Positions 23,625 to 33,000 of a stretch of 64,000 nucleotides of DNA are shown piece after piece. The translations under genes were made by a program, and so were the position numbers. The DNA lies in assembly GCA_046533095.1 (NCBI GenBank), contig JAJQRA010000042.1, positions 25,419-89,418 of the forward strand. Direction: 5' to 3'. Below the pieces are notes generated by a model that was given only the letters and a program-made list of their open reading frames with translations, was not told the DNA's origin and made no database searches. Positions within the stretch are counted from its first letter, which is position 1, and every line of letters starts with the position of its first letter. The DNA comes from ZAX-1 sp046533095. GTDB taxonomy: Bacteria > Bacillota > Clostridia > Lachnospirales > Lachnospiraceae.

Positions 23625-25013
23625 TTAACGCTGATCCTGTGATTTTTCTTTTGCCTTTTGTTCTTGTTCCATTCCCAAAAGGCGGTCGATATTTGCCTTT
23701 GCAGTCAGAATATCTTGCATTTCTTTTCTTGCAGTATGGTACTTGCTGTAAGCCTTGTTTTTCATGGAAAACAGTTCGTCACATTCAGCTTGCAGTGCTT
23801 TAATTGTGGGGAGCTTTTTCACCCCAAGTTCCTCAAAAGCTGCCTTTGCCGCTTTGTGCAAGGTAAGCTCGGTACGGCGTTCCTCGTAAAATGTTTTAGA
23901 GTAGCCTGCCTTGCGGTAGTCGGTGTAAGTATCTCGGGTTTTGGCATAGTTAAAAATATGCTTTTTAAGAGCCTGTATTTCGGAAATACGCTTTTCAGCG
24001 GTCTTAATTTGTGTGTTCAGCTCATCAAAAGTAGCGGTGCATTTTTTCGCTTTTTCCTCTAAATCGGCATAGGCAAGGAGCTTGTGTTCTTGCAGAAAAT
24101 TAACGGTCTGTGCCATCTGCTTTAGATTGAAAATCTTTGCCCACTGCTCATAGCCTTTACCCTTGCCTTGCTGTAATTTTGCTTGAATATTCACAAGGAG
24201 ATTAACAGATTTCTCTTGTCTTTTCGGTTGTTTGGCAGAGGGCTTTTTGAACTCTCTATGTGGAGCTTTACCCTCAATAACTGCTTTAATTTCATCTTCG
24301 GAATATCCCTCGCCAAGAGAACGTAGCCGGATAAACTTTTTCTGTTCTGCACCCTTAAAAGCGTAGTGCTTACCGCTTTTTATTTCATAGCCTACACCCT
24401 GCATGAGCTGTAAAAACACATTAAAGGTTTTAGGCTTTTTAGCAAGCACATCATTTATGGTCTGTCTTAGTTTGTCGGAGTGAGAGAGGGGTTTTTTATC
24501 GCCAAGCCACTTGCCATAATGTGCCTTAGTTCGTTTAGGGTTTTCGATAATGGAAAGCCTATTTTCAAGACAAAGGCGGTCAGATATTTGGGCAAGAGCC
24601 TTGCCACTTCTTTTGAAATCTCGAAACTTTCTTGTACAGTCAAGAGAGGTGGAATTGAAGATAATGTGATTGTGAATATGGGCTTTGTCTATGTGGGTAG
24701 CGACGATAAATGCGTGTTTGCCTTTGGTAAAGCTTATGCCCAACTCATAACCGATTTTGTTGGCAAGCTCGGGTGTAATTTCCCCAGGCTTAAAGGATTG
24801 CCTTATTTGATAGGCGATAACATTACTTGCCTGTTTCCTGCCTGTTATATCATCATATTGCCGCTTAGATAGCATAAACTCGCCCTGCACGGTTTTGGGG
24901 TCGCACTCGTAAGAGAATAACAATTCACCCTCATTTGTTTTCTCGGGATTTTTAGCATAATCGGTGCGGTCAGCAAGGCAATCGGCTATGGATTTTCCTT
25001 TGTTTTGATGCAT
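23625..25013 (-). CDS. MobP-type relaxase (conjugative DNA nickase)
   Basis: It nicks oriT and pilots single-stranded DNA into the recipient. The metal-binding motif HIDKAHIHNHIIFN is at about residues 108-121, with IAYQIRQSFKPGEIT upstream and a long helical C-terminus. From ATG 25013 it is 462 aa. Family members begin (M)ATTRL..MH.NKGK, and here the frame extends to IATTRLIA before MHQNKG, with ATC at 25035-25037 spaced seven bases after AAGGAGG. The natural start is thus probably a non-AUG codon. The 25-kb cargo pair diverges from its promoter region. Confidence 0.9.
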   Translation of the reverse strand: MHQNKGKSIADCLADRTDYAKNPEKTNEGELLFSYECDPKTVQGEFMLSKRQYDDITGRKQASNVIAYQIRQSFKPGEITPELANKIGYELGISFTKGKHAFIVATHIDKAHIHNHIIFNSTSLDCTRKFRDFKRSGKALAQISDRLCLENRLSIIENPKRTKAHYGKWLGDKKPLSHSDKLRQTINDVLAKKPKTFNVFLQLMQGVGYEIKSGKHYAFKGAEQKKFIRLRSLGEGYSEDEIKAVIEGKAPHREFKKPSAKQPKRQEKSVNLLVNIQAKLQQGKGKGYEQWAKIFNLKQMAQTVNFLQEHKLLAYADLEEKAKKCTATFDELNTQIKTAEKRISEIQALKKHIFNYAKTRDTYTDYRKAGYSKTFYEERRTELTLHKAAKAAFEELGVKKLPTIKALQAECDELFSMKNKAYSKYHTARKEMQDILTAKANIDRLLGMEQEQKAKEKSQDQR

Positions 25014-25054
25014 GGCAATTAGCCTTGTGGTAGCGATAATAACACCTCCTTGTA

Positions 25055-25083
25055 TTGAATTTCATTTTTGAATTTGGTATAAT
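25055..25083 (+). promoter_or_regulatory. Promoter of the nuclease-SMC cargo operon
   Basis: TTGAAT (25055-25060), 17-bp spacer, TATAAT (25078-25083), then GGAGGTG before ATG 25120. This gives the cargo its own promoter, opposite in direction to the ICE operon. Confidence 0.7.
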
Positions 25084-25119
25084 TAATATGGATAATTATA
25101 AGTTCGGAGGTGCATTCAA

Positions 25120-26118
25120 ATGAGCAGAAATGCAACCCCTTCATCCTTTGGTTGGGATTTTCAAGTCAATGCAGCCATTGTTTTGATGCTTGAAAATATT
25201 AGAGCAATTAAAAGTGTTCGAATTGAGGGCAGAAAAGAAGATATTGAACTTCTTTTGGAAAACAAAGAAAATATATATGCACAAGCGAAATCGGTAGTGC
25301 GAATTGACGATTACACAAATGTGCGAAGCAAATTAAAGGCAGGGTTAGAAACCTTAAATGATGATGCAGCACATCAAGACTACCATAAGCTCATCTATGT
25401 TACTAACTCACCTAATCCTTTTAACCTTGATAACACAATGAGTGCTTTTTATGGGCATTCACGCCTATCATATGCTGATTTGCCACAATCTTGTAAGGAC
25501 ATAATTGACCTTGAAATTGCGAATAAACCTTTGCAGTATATTGATACGTCCAATTTAGAAATTCACGTTATTCCGTTTTTTACAGATGATTTTCAGCAAA
25601 GGTATCGAGTGATTAAAGATAGTGTTGATAAATTTCTTTTCGAAATTAACAATAATACTCGGGGAATGGCAGATGAATTATTAGAAATATGGCAGCATGA
25701 GTTTTTTCAAAATTGTACTCAAGGCGATTTGGACTTAGTTATAAAGAAGAAAGACCTTATGTGGTCAATAATAGTTTTACAGTCACAGCTTCACCCTGAG
25801 CACACACTCTTAGAAGAATATGACGATGGTGCAGTGGAAGAAATTATTCGTTCTTACCGCTATTTAATTAATAACCGCTGCGAAAAATTTGAGTTTATAT
25901 CTCAAGTTTTGTTTGACTTTCAAGAGTTTAAGTCTGATGAAAAAGGGAACAAGAAAATTGCTGAATTCATTGCTGTAAAATGTGATGATTACAAATGTGT
26001 TTTTGAACTAAATGAAATCTACGAAGAAGTGCAGGATATAGTGGTTAAAATTATACTGCAAAAAATTATAACAAATAGGTTTTTGGCAAATGACATCGCA
26101 AAGAAGGTGAATTTATGA
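25120..26118 (+). CDS. Cap4-like (DUF4297-type) nuclease, LmuA-like
   Basis: A 332-residue protein. The N-terminus reads GWDFQVNAAIVLML (11-24), EGRKEDIEL (36-44) and IYAQAKSVV (52-60). The acidic/D…QxK pattern (E36, D41, Q55, K57) fits the PD-(D/E)XK nuclease core of Cap4/DUF4297 effectors, which cut dsDNA when triggered in CBASS and Lamassu defence. The C-terminal 130 residues are helical and unassigned. Its TGA overlaps the ATG of the SMC-like gene (ATGA), so the two are coupled. A/T-rich compared with the ICE backbone, it is likely imported cargo. Confidence 0.6.
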   Translation: MSRNATPSSFGWDFQVNAAIVLMLENIRAIKSVRIEGRKEDIELLLENKENIYAQAKSVVRIDDYTNVRSKLKAGLETLNDDAAHQDYHKLIYVTNSPNPFNLDNTMSAFYGHSRLSYADLPQSCKDIIDLEIANKPLQYIDTSNLEIHVIPFFTDDFQQRYRVIKDSVDKFLFEINNNTRGMADELLEIWQHEFFQNCTQGDLDLVIKKKDLMWSIIVLQSQLHPEHTLLEEYDDGAVEEIIRSYRYLINNRCEKFEFISQVLFDFQEFKSDEKGNKKIAEFIAVKCDDYKCVFELNEIYEEVQDIVVKIILQKIITNRFLANDIAKKVNL

Positions 26119-27563
26119 TATTTCATTCTCTTAAAATAACTGAAGGACTGTTTGAGAGATACATTGACCTTTCAGATAAATCCAACTTAATATATAGTAA
26201 GAAAAATAGCACGGGAAAAACCACACTGGTGCGTTTTTTCCTGTTCTCTTTAGGATATCCAATACCAAGCACTAAGAATATACGCTTCGAAAAATGCGTA
26301 ACAGAAGTTACAATAACTTGTTCTATGGGTAAAATTACAATTTTACGCAATGACGAGTATTTGGAAGTTAGTTTTGAGAACGGCAGTAAAGAACACTTTG
26401 TTCTTCCGACTGACCAAAATGCTTTTCACTCAAAAGTATATGGTACTGAAAACAACGATTTGCTTAATAATATTTTGGGCGTATTTTATGTTGACCAAGA
26501 AAAAGGTTGGACATTACTGAACCGGGGAATAATTATCGGAAAAATACGTTTTAATATTGAACAGTTAGTCCGGGGATTGTCTGACAGAAGTTGTGATGAC
26601 CTCACGAAAGACCTCCGCTCTGTTGAGCAACAACTAAGTAAATACAAGCAAATGTTCAGTGTTTCTAAATACCAAAAAGAGCTAAACGAAGCTGAAAACA
26701 ATATTGTCTTTGAAACTAAAGACGAAGAAGAACAAAAGCTACTCGAAATGCTAAACTCTGAAATCTCATCATTAGAAACAGAACTCAAACGGGTTAATGC
26801 TGTCATTGCGGAGAATAATTCATTCAAAAACTTTATTGAAAAAATGAAAATATCCGTTAAAGGCTCTGATGGAATGCCAATTCCAGTTAATCGTGATACT
26901 ATAATAGGATTTGATTTTTCTGTTGAGTTTTTATTAGCAAAAAGAAAAATGATTTCGTCTAAAATTTCATCTTTAAAAAACAAAGCAGAAAAATACGAAA
27001 AAAACCAAACAGAGCAACTACAATTTGCTAAAACGGAGACACTAATCGAAAGTTTTGACAGAAATATTTCAAAAATAGAAGTTGACCAAATGGCAGTAAC
27101 AAACGTAATTTCGAGCTTGGAAAAAGAAAGAAGTAAACTTAAAAAGCAAATTACTCTTTTAACTAAATACAACAACGATGTTGTTGAAAGCATTCATAAA
27201 ACTGTCATGAAATATGCCAAAGAGTTAGAATTTGAACAGTATATAACGCCATCTTCTGATTACATTTTTACCGATGATTTAAAATCACTATCAGGAACAA
27301 TACTACATAAAATTGTATTTTCTTTTAAACTTGCCTATTTAGTTGAAGTTCAAAAAAAATTAAATACCACATTGCCAATTATTCTTGATTCACCGAGTGG
27401 CAGAGAGATTACGAAAGAAAATGTTAAGTCTATGATTGACATTCTAAATCGTGATTTCTCGGATAATCAAATTATAATTGCGTCAATTTTTCAATATAAT
27501 ATTGATAATATAAATGTTATTGAGATAGAAGACCGACTAATAAATGAAGTACGTCAACAATAA
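26115..27563 (+). CDS. SMC/Rad50-like ATPase, LmuB-like
   Basis: A 482-residue ATPase. Walker A is SKKNSTGKTT (28-37), then IPSTKNIRFEK, a coiled-coil region (about 150-365), a signature-like LSGTILHKI (about 393) and Walker B LPIILDSPSG (about 422-431) followed by a D-loop. The split head separated by a coiled coil is SMC-like. It is shorter than typical Lamassu LmuB (commonly 600 or more residues by my recollection). With the Cap4-like partner it forms a nuclease-sensor pair; no separate LmuC gene is seen. An antisense ORF (26486-27193) is a shadow. Confidence 0.65.
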   Translation: MIFHSLKITEGLFERYIDLSDKSNLIYSKKNSTGKTTLVRFFLFSLGYPIPSTKNIRFEKCVTEVTITCSMGKITILRNDEYLEVSFENGSKEHFVLPTDQNAFHSKVYGTENNDLLNNILGVFYVDQEKGWTLLNRGIIIGKIRFNIEQLVRGLSDRSCDDLTKDLRSVEQQLSKYKQMFSVSKYQKELNEAENNIVFETKDEEEQKLLEMLNSEISSLETELKRVNAVIAENNSFKNFIEKMKISVKGSDGMPIPVNRDTIIGFDFSVEFLLAKRKMISSKISSLKNKAEKYEKNQTEQLQFAKTETLIESFDRNISKIEVDQMAVTNVISSLEKERSKLKKQITLLTKYNNDVVESIHKTVMKYAKELEFEQYITPSSDYIFTDDLKSLSGTILHKIVFSFKLAYLVEVQKKLNTTLPIILDSPSGREITKENVKSMIDILNRDFSDNQIIIASIFQYNIDNINVIEIEDRLINEVRQQ

Positions 27564-27573
27564 TAAATATAAC

Positions 27574-27635
27574 AAAAGTGCTGTTGTAAAGGAGCTATTA
27601 TAAATTAGCCATACTTTATGGCAGCACTTTTTTTA
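27574..27635 (+). terminator. Terminator of the nuclease-SMC operon
   Basis: AAAAGTGCTG (27574-27583) and CAGCACTTTT (27622-27631) with a following T-run end the plus-strand cargo operon. Confidence 0.75.
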
Positions 27636-27672
27636 CACTTATATTTTAAAATCCCTTTCGGACAAGGAAAAA

Positions 27673-27699
27673 GCACTCAGATACTGAAAATCTAAGTGC
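27673..27699. terminator. Bidirectional terminator before the HEPN genes' end
   Basis: GCACTcAGAT (27673-27682) pairs with ATCTaAGTGC (27690-27699). It has TAATTTTT on the plus side and a T5 on the minus side, between the converging cargo operons. Confidence 0.65.
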
Positions 27700-27706
27700 C
27701 TAATTT

Positions 27707-28348
27707 TTAGGATGATAAGTATTCATCTGTAATATGATATATAAAATCTAATATCTCATATAAAAATGAGATACTTTCTTTCAACGCAAGATAGTCTATT
27801 GAGTGACCACTGGAAAAATACAAATCGTTGTCAGTATTTATTAAATACCTCCATACATCTGCATTTTGGTCTGTTTGTTTTTGAGACGGATTAGTTCTCT
27901 CAACTTCTCTTTGGTCGGATTCTTGAAACTCTTTGAGTAAAAGCCTCACTTTTGATAAACTTATCCCATCTAATGAGTATGGAACAAAGTTTTCTTTATA
28001 TGATTTCACATCTTCAACAGCAGACTCATTAATAATAAAGCCATCAATGACGTCTCTTTTTACTTCATCCCAAAGAGTAAGTAGATTGTGTCCACCTCTT
28101 GGCAAATTTCCACGACACCTTAAATAAATGTGTTTAAGTGAAATTTCCAAACTATGACGATATGAAAACAATATAGGAAATATATAGGTGTCTAATGTTT
28201 TGGGTGTTGCATCTTTCAAGGCTATTTCAACTAAATCATCGGCACTGTTTTTGTATCCTTCCCTTAATCCATACAATGCCAAATCCTTACTCTGCCATCC
28301 AAAATGAGCTGATTGCTCCATGTTATCACTTTGAAAAAATATTTTCAT
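27707..28348 (-). CDS. HEPN-like helical protein, cargo
   Basis: A 213-residue, mostly helical soluble protein. The segments TYIFPILFSYRHSLEISLKH and GGHNLLTLWDEV match a pattern of HEPN/AbiV-like nucleotide-binding or RNase proteins (RxxLExxLK … HxLxxLW), but the catalytic RX4-6H motif is not clear. It follows the second HEPN-like gene by 22 bp on the same strand. The pair stands convergent to the nuclease-SMC operon. It may be part of the same defence island or an independent toxin-like cargo. Function is unassigned. Confidence 0.5.
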   Translation of the reverse strand: MKIFFQSDNMEQSAHFGWQSKDLALYGLREGYKNSADDLVEIALKDATPKTLDTYIFPILFSYRHSLEISLKHIYLRCRGNLPRGGHNLLTLWDEVKRDVIDGFIINESAVEDVKSYKENFVPYSLDGISLSKVRLLLKEFQESDQREVERTNPSQKQTDQNADVWRYLINTDNDLYFSSGHSIDYLALKESISFLYEILDFIYHITDEYLSS

Positions 28349-28370
28349 AGGTTACCTCATATTATTTTCT

Positions 28371-29114
28371 CTAAGCTTCTAAATCATTGACAACATCGTT
28401 TTCAATTTGGTCTATTATATCCGCAATATACTTTGAAACAACGGAATAATCTTCAATTACTCTTTTGAGCTGAAAAATCGGGTGATGCTTTAAATTCATA
28501 TCAAAGTCACTCATGACAGCGACATTTGGAGAGTTTCTATGGGTCATTTTATTTCTAAGACTGTTTGAAAATGCATGATTTCCTTTCCATTCCCCCTCAC
28601 AGTCAGTGTCGTCACTTTGCTCAATATACCCATATATTTCAGTTGCTCGAACTTTAAAATTATCACTGTGATTATTTGCAGGATTAAATATTTGTTTGTA
28701 ATAAACTTTCTCTTTGGGAATGCTGATATTGAAATGAAGTCTATATAATTGTGCTAGCATATCCCATAAACTTGAAGTCCTAAATAAAGCATTTTCGAGA
28801 TAGTAGTAAGCAAGTTCCTCTTCTTGAGTATCTGTTCTAATTAGACTAAAATTATTTGCCACTTCATCTGAATAAGCAAATTTAATTGCTTCATTAAAGG
28901 AAAGTTTGATTTTCCAATCTAAATCCATTAAAGTATCATGTATTGTTTTATATTGCATCAATTTTGCAAATGGTGTTTCATCATTTCCTGCCGACATCAC
29001 TCCGAACAAAAATTTATCTTCTCCGCACATTACTTTGAACCGTTGCTGATTGTATACTACACTTGAAATTATTTCTTGAAAATAGAGCATTTCTTTGTTT
29101 TCTTGTTCGTCCAT
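28371..29114 (-). CDS. Cthe_2314-like HEPN domain protein, cargo
   Basis: From ATG 29114 (GGGAGGAAAACT ahead; the longer frame to 29177 has no ribosome binding site) this is a 247-residue protein. SLRNKMTHRNSPN near residue 200 contains RNKMTH, the RX4H motif of HEPN RNases. The rest resembles the Cthe_2314 HEPN family in my memory. HEPN proteins cleave RNA and often act in toxin-antitoxin or abortive defence systems. It forms an operon with the gene at 27707. No obvious nucleotidyltransferase (MNT) antitoxin partner is nearby. Confidence 0.6.
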   Translation of the reverse strand: MDEQENKEMLYFQEIISSVVYNQQRFKVMCGEDKFLFGVMSAGNDETPFAKLMQYKTIHDTLMDLDWKIKLSFNEAIKFAYSDEVANNFSLIRTDTQEEELAYYYLENALFRTSSLWDMLAQLYRLHFNISIPKEKVYYKQIFNPANNHSDNFKVRATEIYGYIEQSDDTDCEGEWKGNHAFSNSLRNKMTHRNSPNVAVMSDFDMNLKHHPIFQLKRVIEDYSVVSKYIADIIDQIENDVVNDLEA

Positions 29115-29206
29115 AGTTTTCCTCCCAATTAAATATCGATAAATAATTATACCACGCACTTCTACAAAATTCATCAACAGCTTTCAAACGAAAAAAGCAG
29201 TAGCAT

Positions 29207-29259
29207 CACCATAAAGCAAGGGTCAAGATAAACGGCTTTGCCGCCCTTGCTTTATGGTG
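29207..29259 (-). terminator. 16-bp stem terminator at the end of the CD1845/MobC operon
   Basis: CACCATAAAGCAAGGG (29207-29222) pairs perfectly with the complement at 29244-29259. On the minus strand it runs into GCTTTTTTCG. A second hairpin, GGGGCG-a-TAGCAT-acaa-ATGCTA-c-CGCCCC (29284-29313), lies closer to the gene. Together they close the transfer operon before the cargo. Confidence 0.75.
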
Positions 29260-29329
29260 GCACTCCTACTATGCGGCAATTAAGGGGCGATAGCATACAA
29301 ATGCTACCGCCCCCATACCATTTCTAAGG

Positions 29330-29611
29330 CTAAATACCTTTCAGCCAATCATTGAAGTATTCCACCCTCGCTATAATCCGTGCTCCCATCATGGGCAAGC
29401 CCCACGGACTGATGAGATAGCCTGCGATAAAGGCAGGTATTGCCTGTGAAAAGCTTGCCACGATAATCGTGCCGATACCGAGGGCAAACAGGACAAAGGA
29501 CAGAACACCTAAAAGCCCACCTCCGAACACAAGTACAAACTTTGATATTCCAAGCAGGATATTCAGTGCCAAAGTGATTGGCAGCAACACGATTTTAAGT
29601 AATATTTTCAT
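29330..29611 (-). CDS. CD1845-like small membrane protein
   Basis: A 93-residue protein with two or three hydrophobic segments (LLKIVLLPITLALNILLGIS, then FVLVFGGGLLGVLSFVLFAL, then FIAGYLISPWGLP). The match is to CD1845-family proteins, common in CTns beside MobC, function unknown. I chose ATG 29611 because GGAGGGG (29617-29623) overlaps the longer start. It is the last backbone gene before the cargo region. Confidence 0.7.
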   Translation of the reverse strand: MKILLKIVLLPITLALNILLGISKFVLVFGGGLLGVLSFVLFALGIGTIIVASFSQAIPAFIAGYLISPWGLPMMGARIIARVEYFNDWLKGI

Positions 29612-29679
29612 AAGCACCCCTCCATATCTCTTGTGTATTTATCGTAGCAGAAGAAAGGGAAAGTGTCTATCTTGTCATA

Positions 29680-30015
29680 TCAAATCGCCGCCAATCTGAG
29701 CATGATTTCCTCGGCGGCACTCCAAAGCCTGTCATAGCTTTTTCGCAAATTCTCGATGTCCTCACCGTAAATACTGCCTGTTTCATGCACCCGTTTGGTA
29801 AGCTGATTAAGGCTGTTGCTCGTCACTCTCAGCACTCTGACAAGCTCCCTCACATCGGCGGTATCAATGTGAATGATAAGCCCGTCAATCGCCATTTTGC
29901 GTAGGTAGGCTTCGGTGTTTTTTGTGCCAAGCTCCTGCATTTTCTGCTCAATCAGCTCTTTTTCCTGTTCGGTTACTCTAAGCTGAATACGGATATTTCT
30001 CTGTCTGTTCGCCAT
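29680..30015 (-). CDS. MobC-family relaxosome protein
   Basis: An accessory DNA-binding protein that helps the relaxase at oriT. The 111-residue protein begins MANRQRNIRIQLRVTEQE (ribbon-helix-helix) and has TKNTEAYLRKMAIDGLI, then NSLNQLTKRVHETGSIYGED typical of MobC. Its ATG overlaps the preceding TGA by one base (TGATG), so it is coupled to the giant gene upstream. Cargo now separates it from the relaxase at 23625. Confidence 0.85.
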   Translation of the reverse strand: MANRQRNIRIQLRVTEQEKELIEQKMQELGTKNTEAYLRKMAIDGLIIHIDTADVRELVRVLRVTSNSLNQLTKRVHETGSIYGEDIENLRKSYDRLWSAAEEIMLRLAAI

Positions 30016-33000
30016 CACCGTTCCTCTCTTTCTGCCTTAGATTTTTTAGGTGTTGTTGTGGATTTTGGGGTCTGCTGCTTTAAGCTCTCCAGTATGGACG
30101 GTCGGGCCTGTTTGGATACCATTGCCGTATCCCTCAAGGGGGCAGAACGCATGGCACTCATGTTAAGCTCTTTGTCGAGAACAGCAAGCCGAGCTGTCTT
30201 TTCCTTTAGCTCCTGTTCCTGCATAAACGGTTTTTGTACCTCAAGCTTTGCCGCCGTCTGCTGATTATAGAGGTTTTCAAGCTCCTTTTGTACCGACTGT
30301 AACCGTTGCGGCATATTGTTTAGAGCATTGTCGATACGGGTGAGATTACCCCTTGCATCAAGCCCGAGCTTTGTGGTATGGCTCATTGCCCCTTTCAGCG
30401 TAAGAGTGTGTTCGTTGCCAAAAGCGGCATAGCTTAAATACATGGTGAAGCCTTTGTAACTGCCGATTTCTATGGGGTCGCTGTTTTTCACTTCCTTGCA
30501 GGCTTCGAGAATTGCCGCCCCTGCATTGTCCTTATCGATGAGGGTATCGCCCTTGATAGTGATTTTAAAGTCATCTTTGAGAAGCTCACCTTGCGGCACT
30601 TTTGGGGGATGCTCTGTCAGTGTTACAATATCCTGTTCAAAGCCTTTAATATAGCCATTATGCCTTTCAATACTTTCGGGGAAATGCTTTAACAGATTAT
30701 CTTCCAAGCGGTATTTTGTGCTTTGGTAGCTGGCTTTTAATAGCTTCAGCTTTGCGACTTCAATATCCAAGTCCATCTTTTCCTTTATCAAGGGATTTCC
30801 TGCACACAGAGCCTTGATTTCCGCATAAGAAAGGGCGGCTTCGTCTATATCCTCACAGGAACGGACAGGAGATTTTGAGGTCATTATCTGACTGATGAAT
30901 TTTTGCTTGTTTTCTACCGTCTGCCAAAGGTAGGCATCAAAGGTATCCTCTGTCACATAGCGGAAGATTTTTACTTGCTCGTTGCTGTTTCCTTGACGGA
31001 TAATTCTGCCGGAGCGTTGGGTTAAATCCCCCGGACGCCACGGACAATCAAGGTCATGGAGAGCCACAAGACGGTCTTGCACATTCATGCCTGCACCGCA
31101 TTTTGCGGTACTGCCAAGCAGAACACGGACATCACCGTTACGCATCTTTGCAAACAGTTCTTTTTTTCGTGTATCGGTATTGGCTTCATGGATAAAGGCT
31201 ACCTCGGCGGCAGGCACACCCTTTGCGATGAGCTTCTCCCGTATATCCTCATAAATGCTAAACTGTGCCTGTGGAGCTGTCACATCATCGGGGAGAGCAT
31301 CTTCAAGGGCATGGAGTTCCACACCGTTGATTGCACCGCCGCCTGCCTTTGCCACCTTATCGGCTTGCGGTCTGCCTTTCGGAGTAGAGAGGTCACAGAA
31401 CAGGAGTTGTGTCAGCTTATCGTCCTTTCCGTCCTCCCATATACGCAGGATATTGTTTACACAGGTGTTTACCTTACTGCCCTTATCATCGGGCAGCAAG
31501 GGATTAATCACTCGTTGGTCAAGCCCTAATTTTCGCCCGTCTGAGGTCACTTTCAGCATATTGTCAATAGAGGGGTCTATGCGGTCATTGTGTATTTTGG
31601 CAGCTCGTTCCGAAAGCTCCTGTACCAATTCCTGCTGTATTTCTGTGGGCTTTGCAACTACCGTTTCATAGATAACCTCGGGAGTTGGCAAGTTCAGCTC
31701 ATCGGCGGTCTTGATGTCGGCAACTTCCTTGAACATGGACATCAGCTCGGGCAGATTGAAAAACCGTGAAAACCTTGTACGTGGGCGGTAGCCCTTGCCC
31801 TCGGGCGCAAGCTCATTTTGTGTGACGGTTTCTCCAAAGGTAGAAGCCCAAGCATCAAAGTGGAGAAGTCCTTTTTCTCTAAGAGTGTCATACTGCAAAT
31901 ACCGCTGCATGGTGTATAGCTCCACCATTGAATTGCTCACGGGAGTTCCTGTGGCAAATACCGTGCCTTTGCCCCCTGTCAGCTCGTCCATGTAGTGGCA
32001 CTTTAGAAACATATCGCTTGATTTTTGAGCATCGGAGGTAGAAAGACCTGCCACATTTCGCATTTTGGTGAATGTAAAGAGGGTTTTGTAGCTGTGGGCT
32101 TCGTCTACATAGAGCCTGTCTACACCTAACTGCTCAAAGGTAACAACGCTGTCTTTGCGTTCTCTCGCCTCAAGCTTTTTCAGCCTTTCAATCAACCCTT
32201 TTTTGGTGCGTTCAAACTGCTTGACGGTAAAGCCCTCGCCGCCGCTTGATTTTACTTCTCGTATGCCTTGCTCAATCTCGTCAATCTGCTCTCGGAGCAA
32301 GCGTTCCTGTCGTTCAAGAGAAACAGGGATACGCTCAAACTGGCTGTGACCGATAATGACCGCATCGTATTCGCCTGTGGCAATCCTCGCACAAAACTTT
32401 TTGCGGTTTTTCGTTTCAAAGTCTTTCTTTGTGGCAACAAGGATATTTGCCGCAGGATACAGTCTTAAAAACTCGCTTGCCCACTGCTCGGTAAGGTGAT
32501 TAGGTACGGCGAAAAGCGGTTTTTGACAAAGCCCAAGCCGCTTGCTTTCCATTGCCCCTGCAATCATTCCAAAGGTCTTGCCTGCACCTACTTCGTGTGC
32601 AAGCAGGGTGTTGTTGCCGTAGAGAATGTGGGCAATGGCATTGATTTGATGTTCTCGGAGCTTTATTTGTGGGTTCATGCCCACAAAATTGATATGACTG
32701 CCATCGTATTCACGGGGTCTTACAGAGTTAAAACGCTCATTGTAGAGCTTGACAAGGGTCTGCCGCCTATCTGCATCTCGGAATATCCAGTCCTTAAATC
32801 CGTCCTTGATAAGCTGTTGTTTTTGCTGTGCCGCTTCGGTTTCTTTTATATTGAGAACACGGATTTCCTTTCCGTCCGGCTCTGTTTTGGTATCGTAGAT
32901 ACGCACATCACGCAGATTTAGGGTGTCCTCAAATATCTTGTAGGCATTGGCTCGGGCAGTACCGTAGGTGGCATAGGCGGCAACATCATCATAGCTGATG

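Noticed and set aside
26486..27193. 235-codon antisense ORF in the SMC-like gene
   Set aside because: Ser/Leu/Phe-rich antisense shadow of a coiled-coil gene; no start signal.
31056..31529. Long antisense ORFs over the giant methylase-helicase (several, 30-37 kb)
   Set aside because: The coding strand has clear domain motifs throughout; these are shadows of codon bias.
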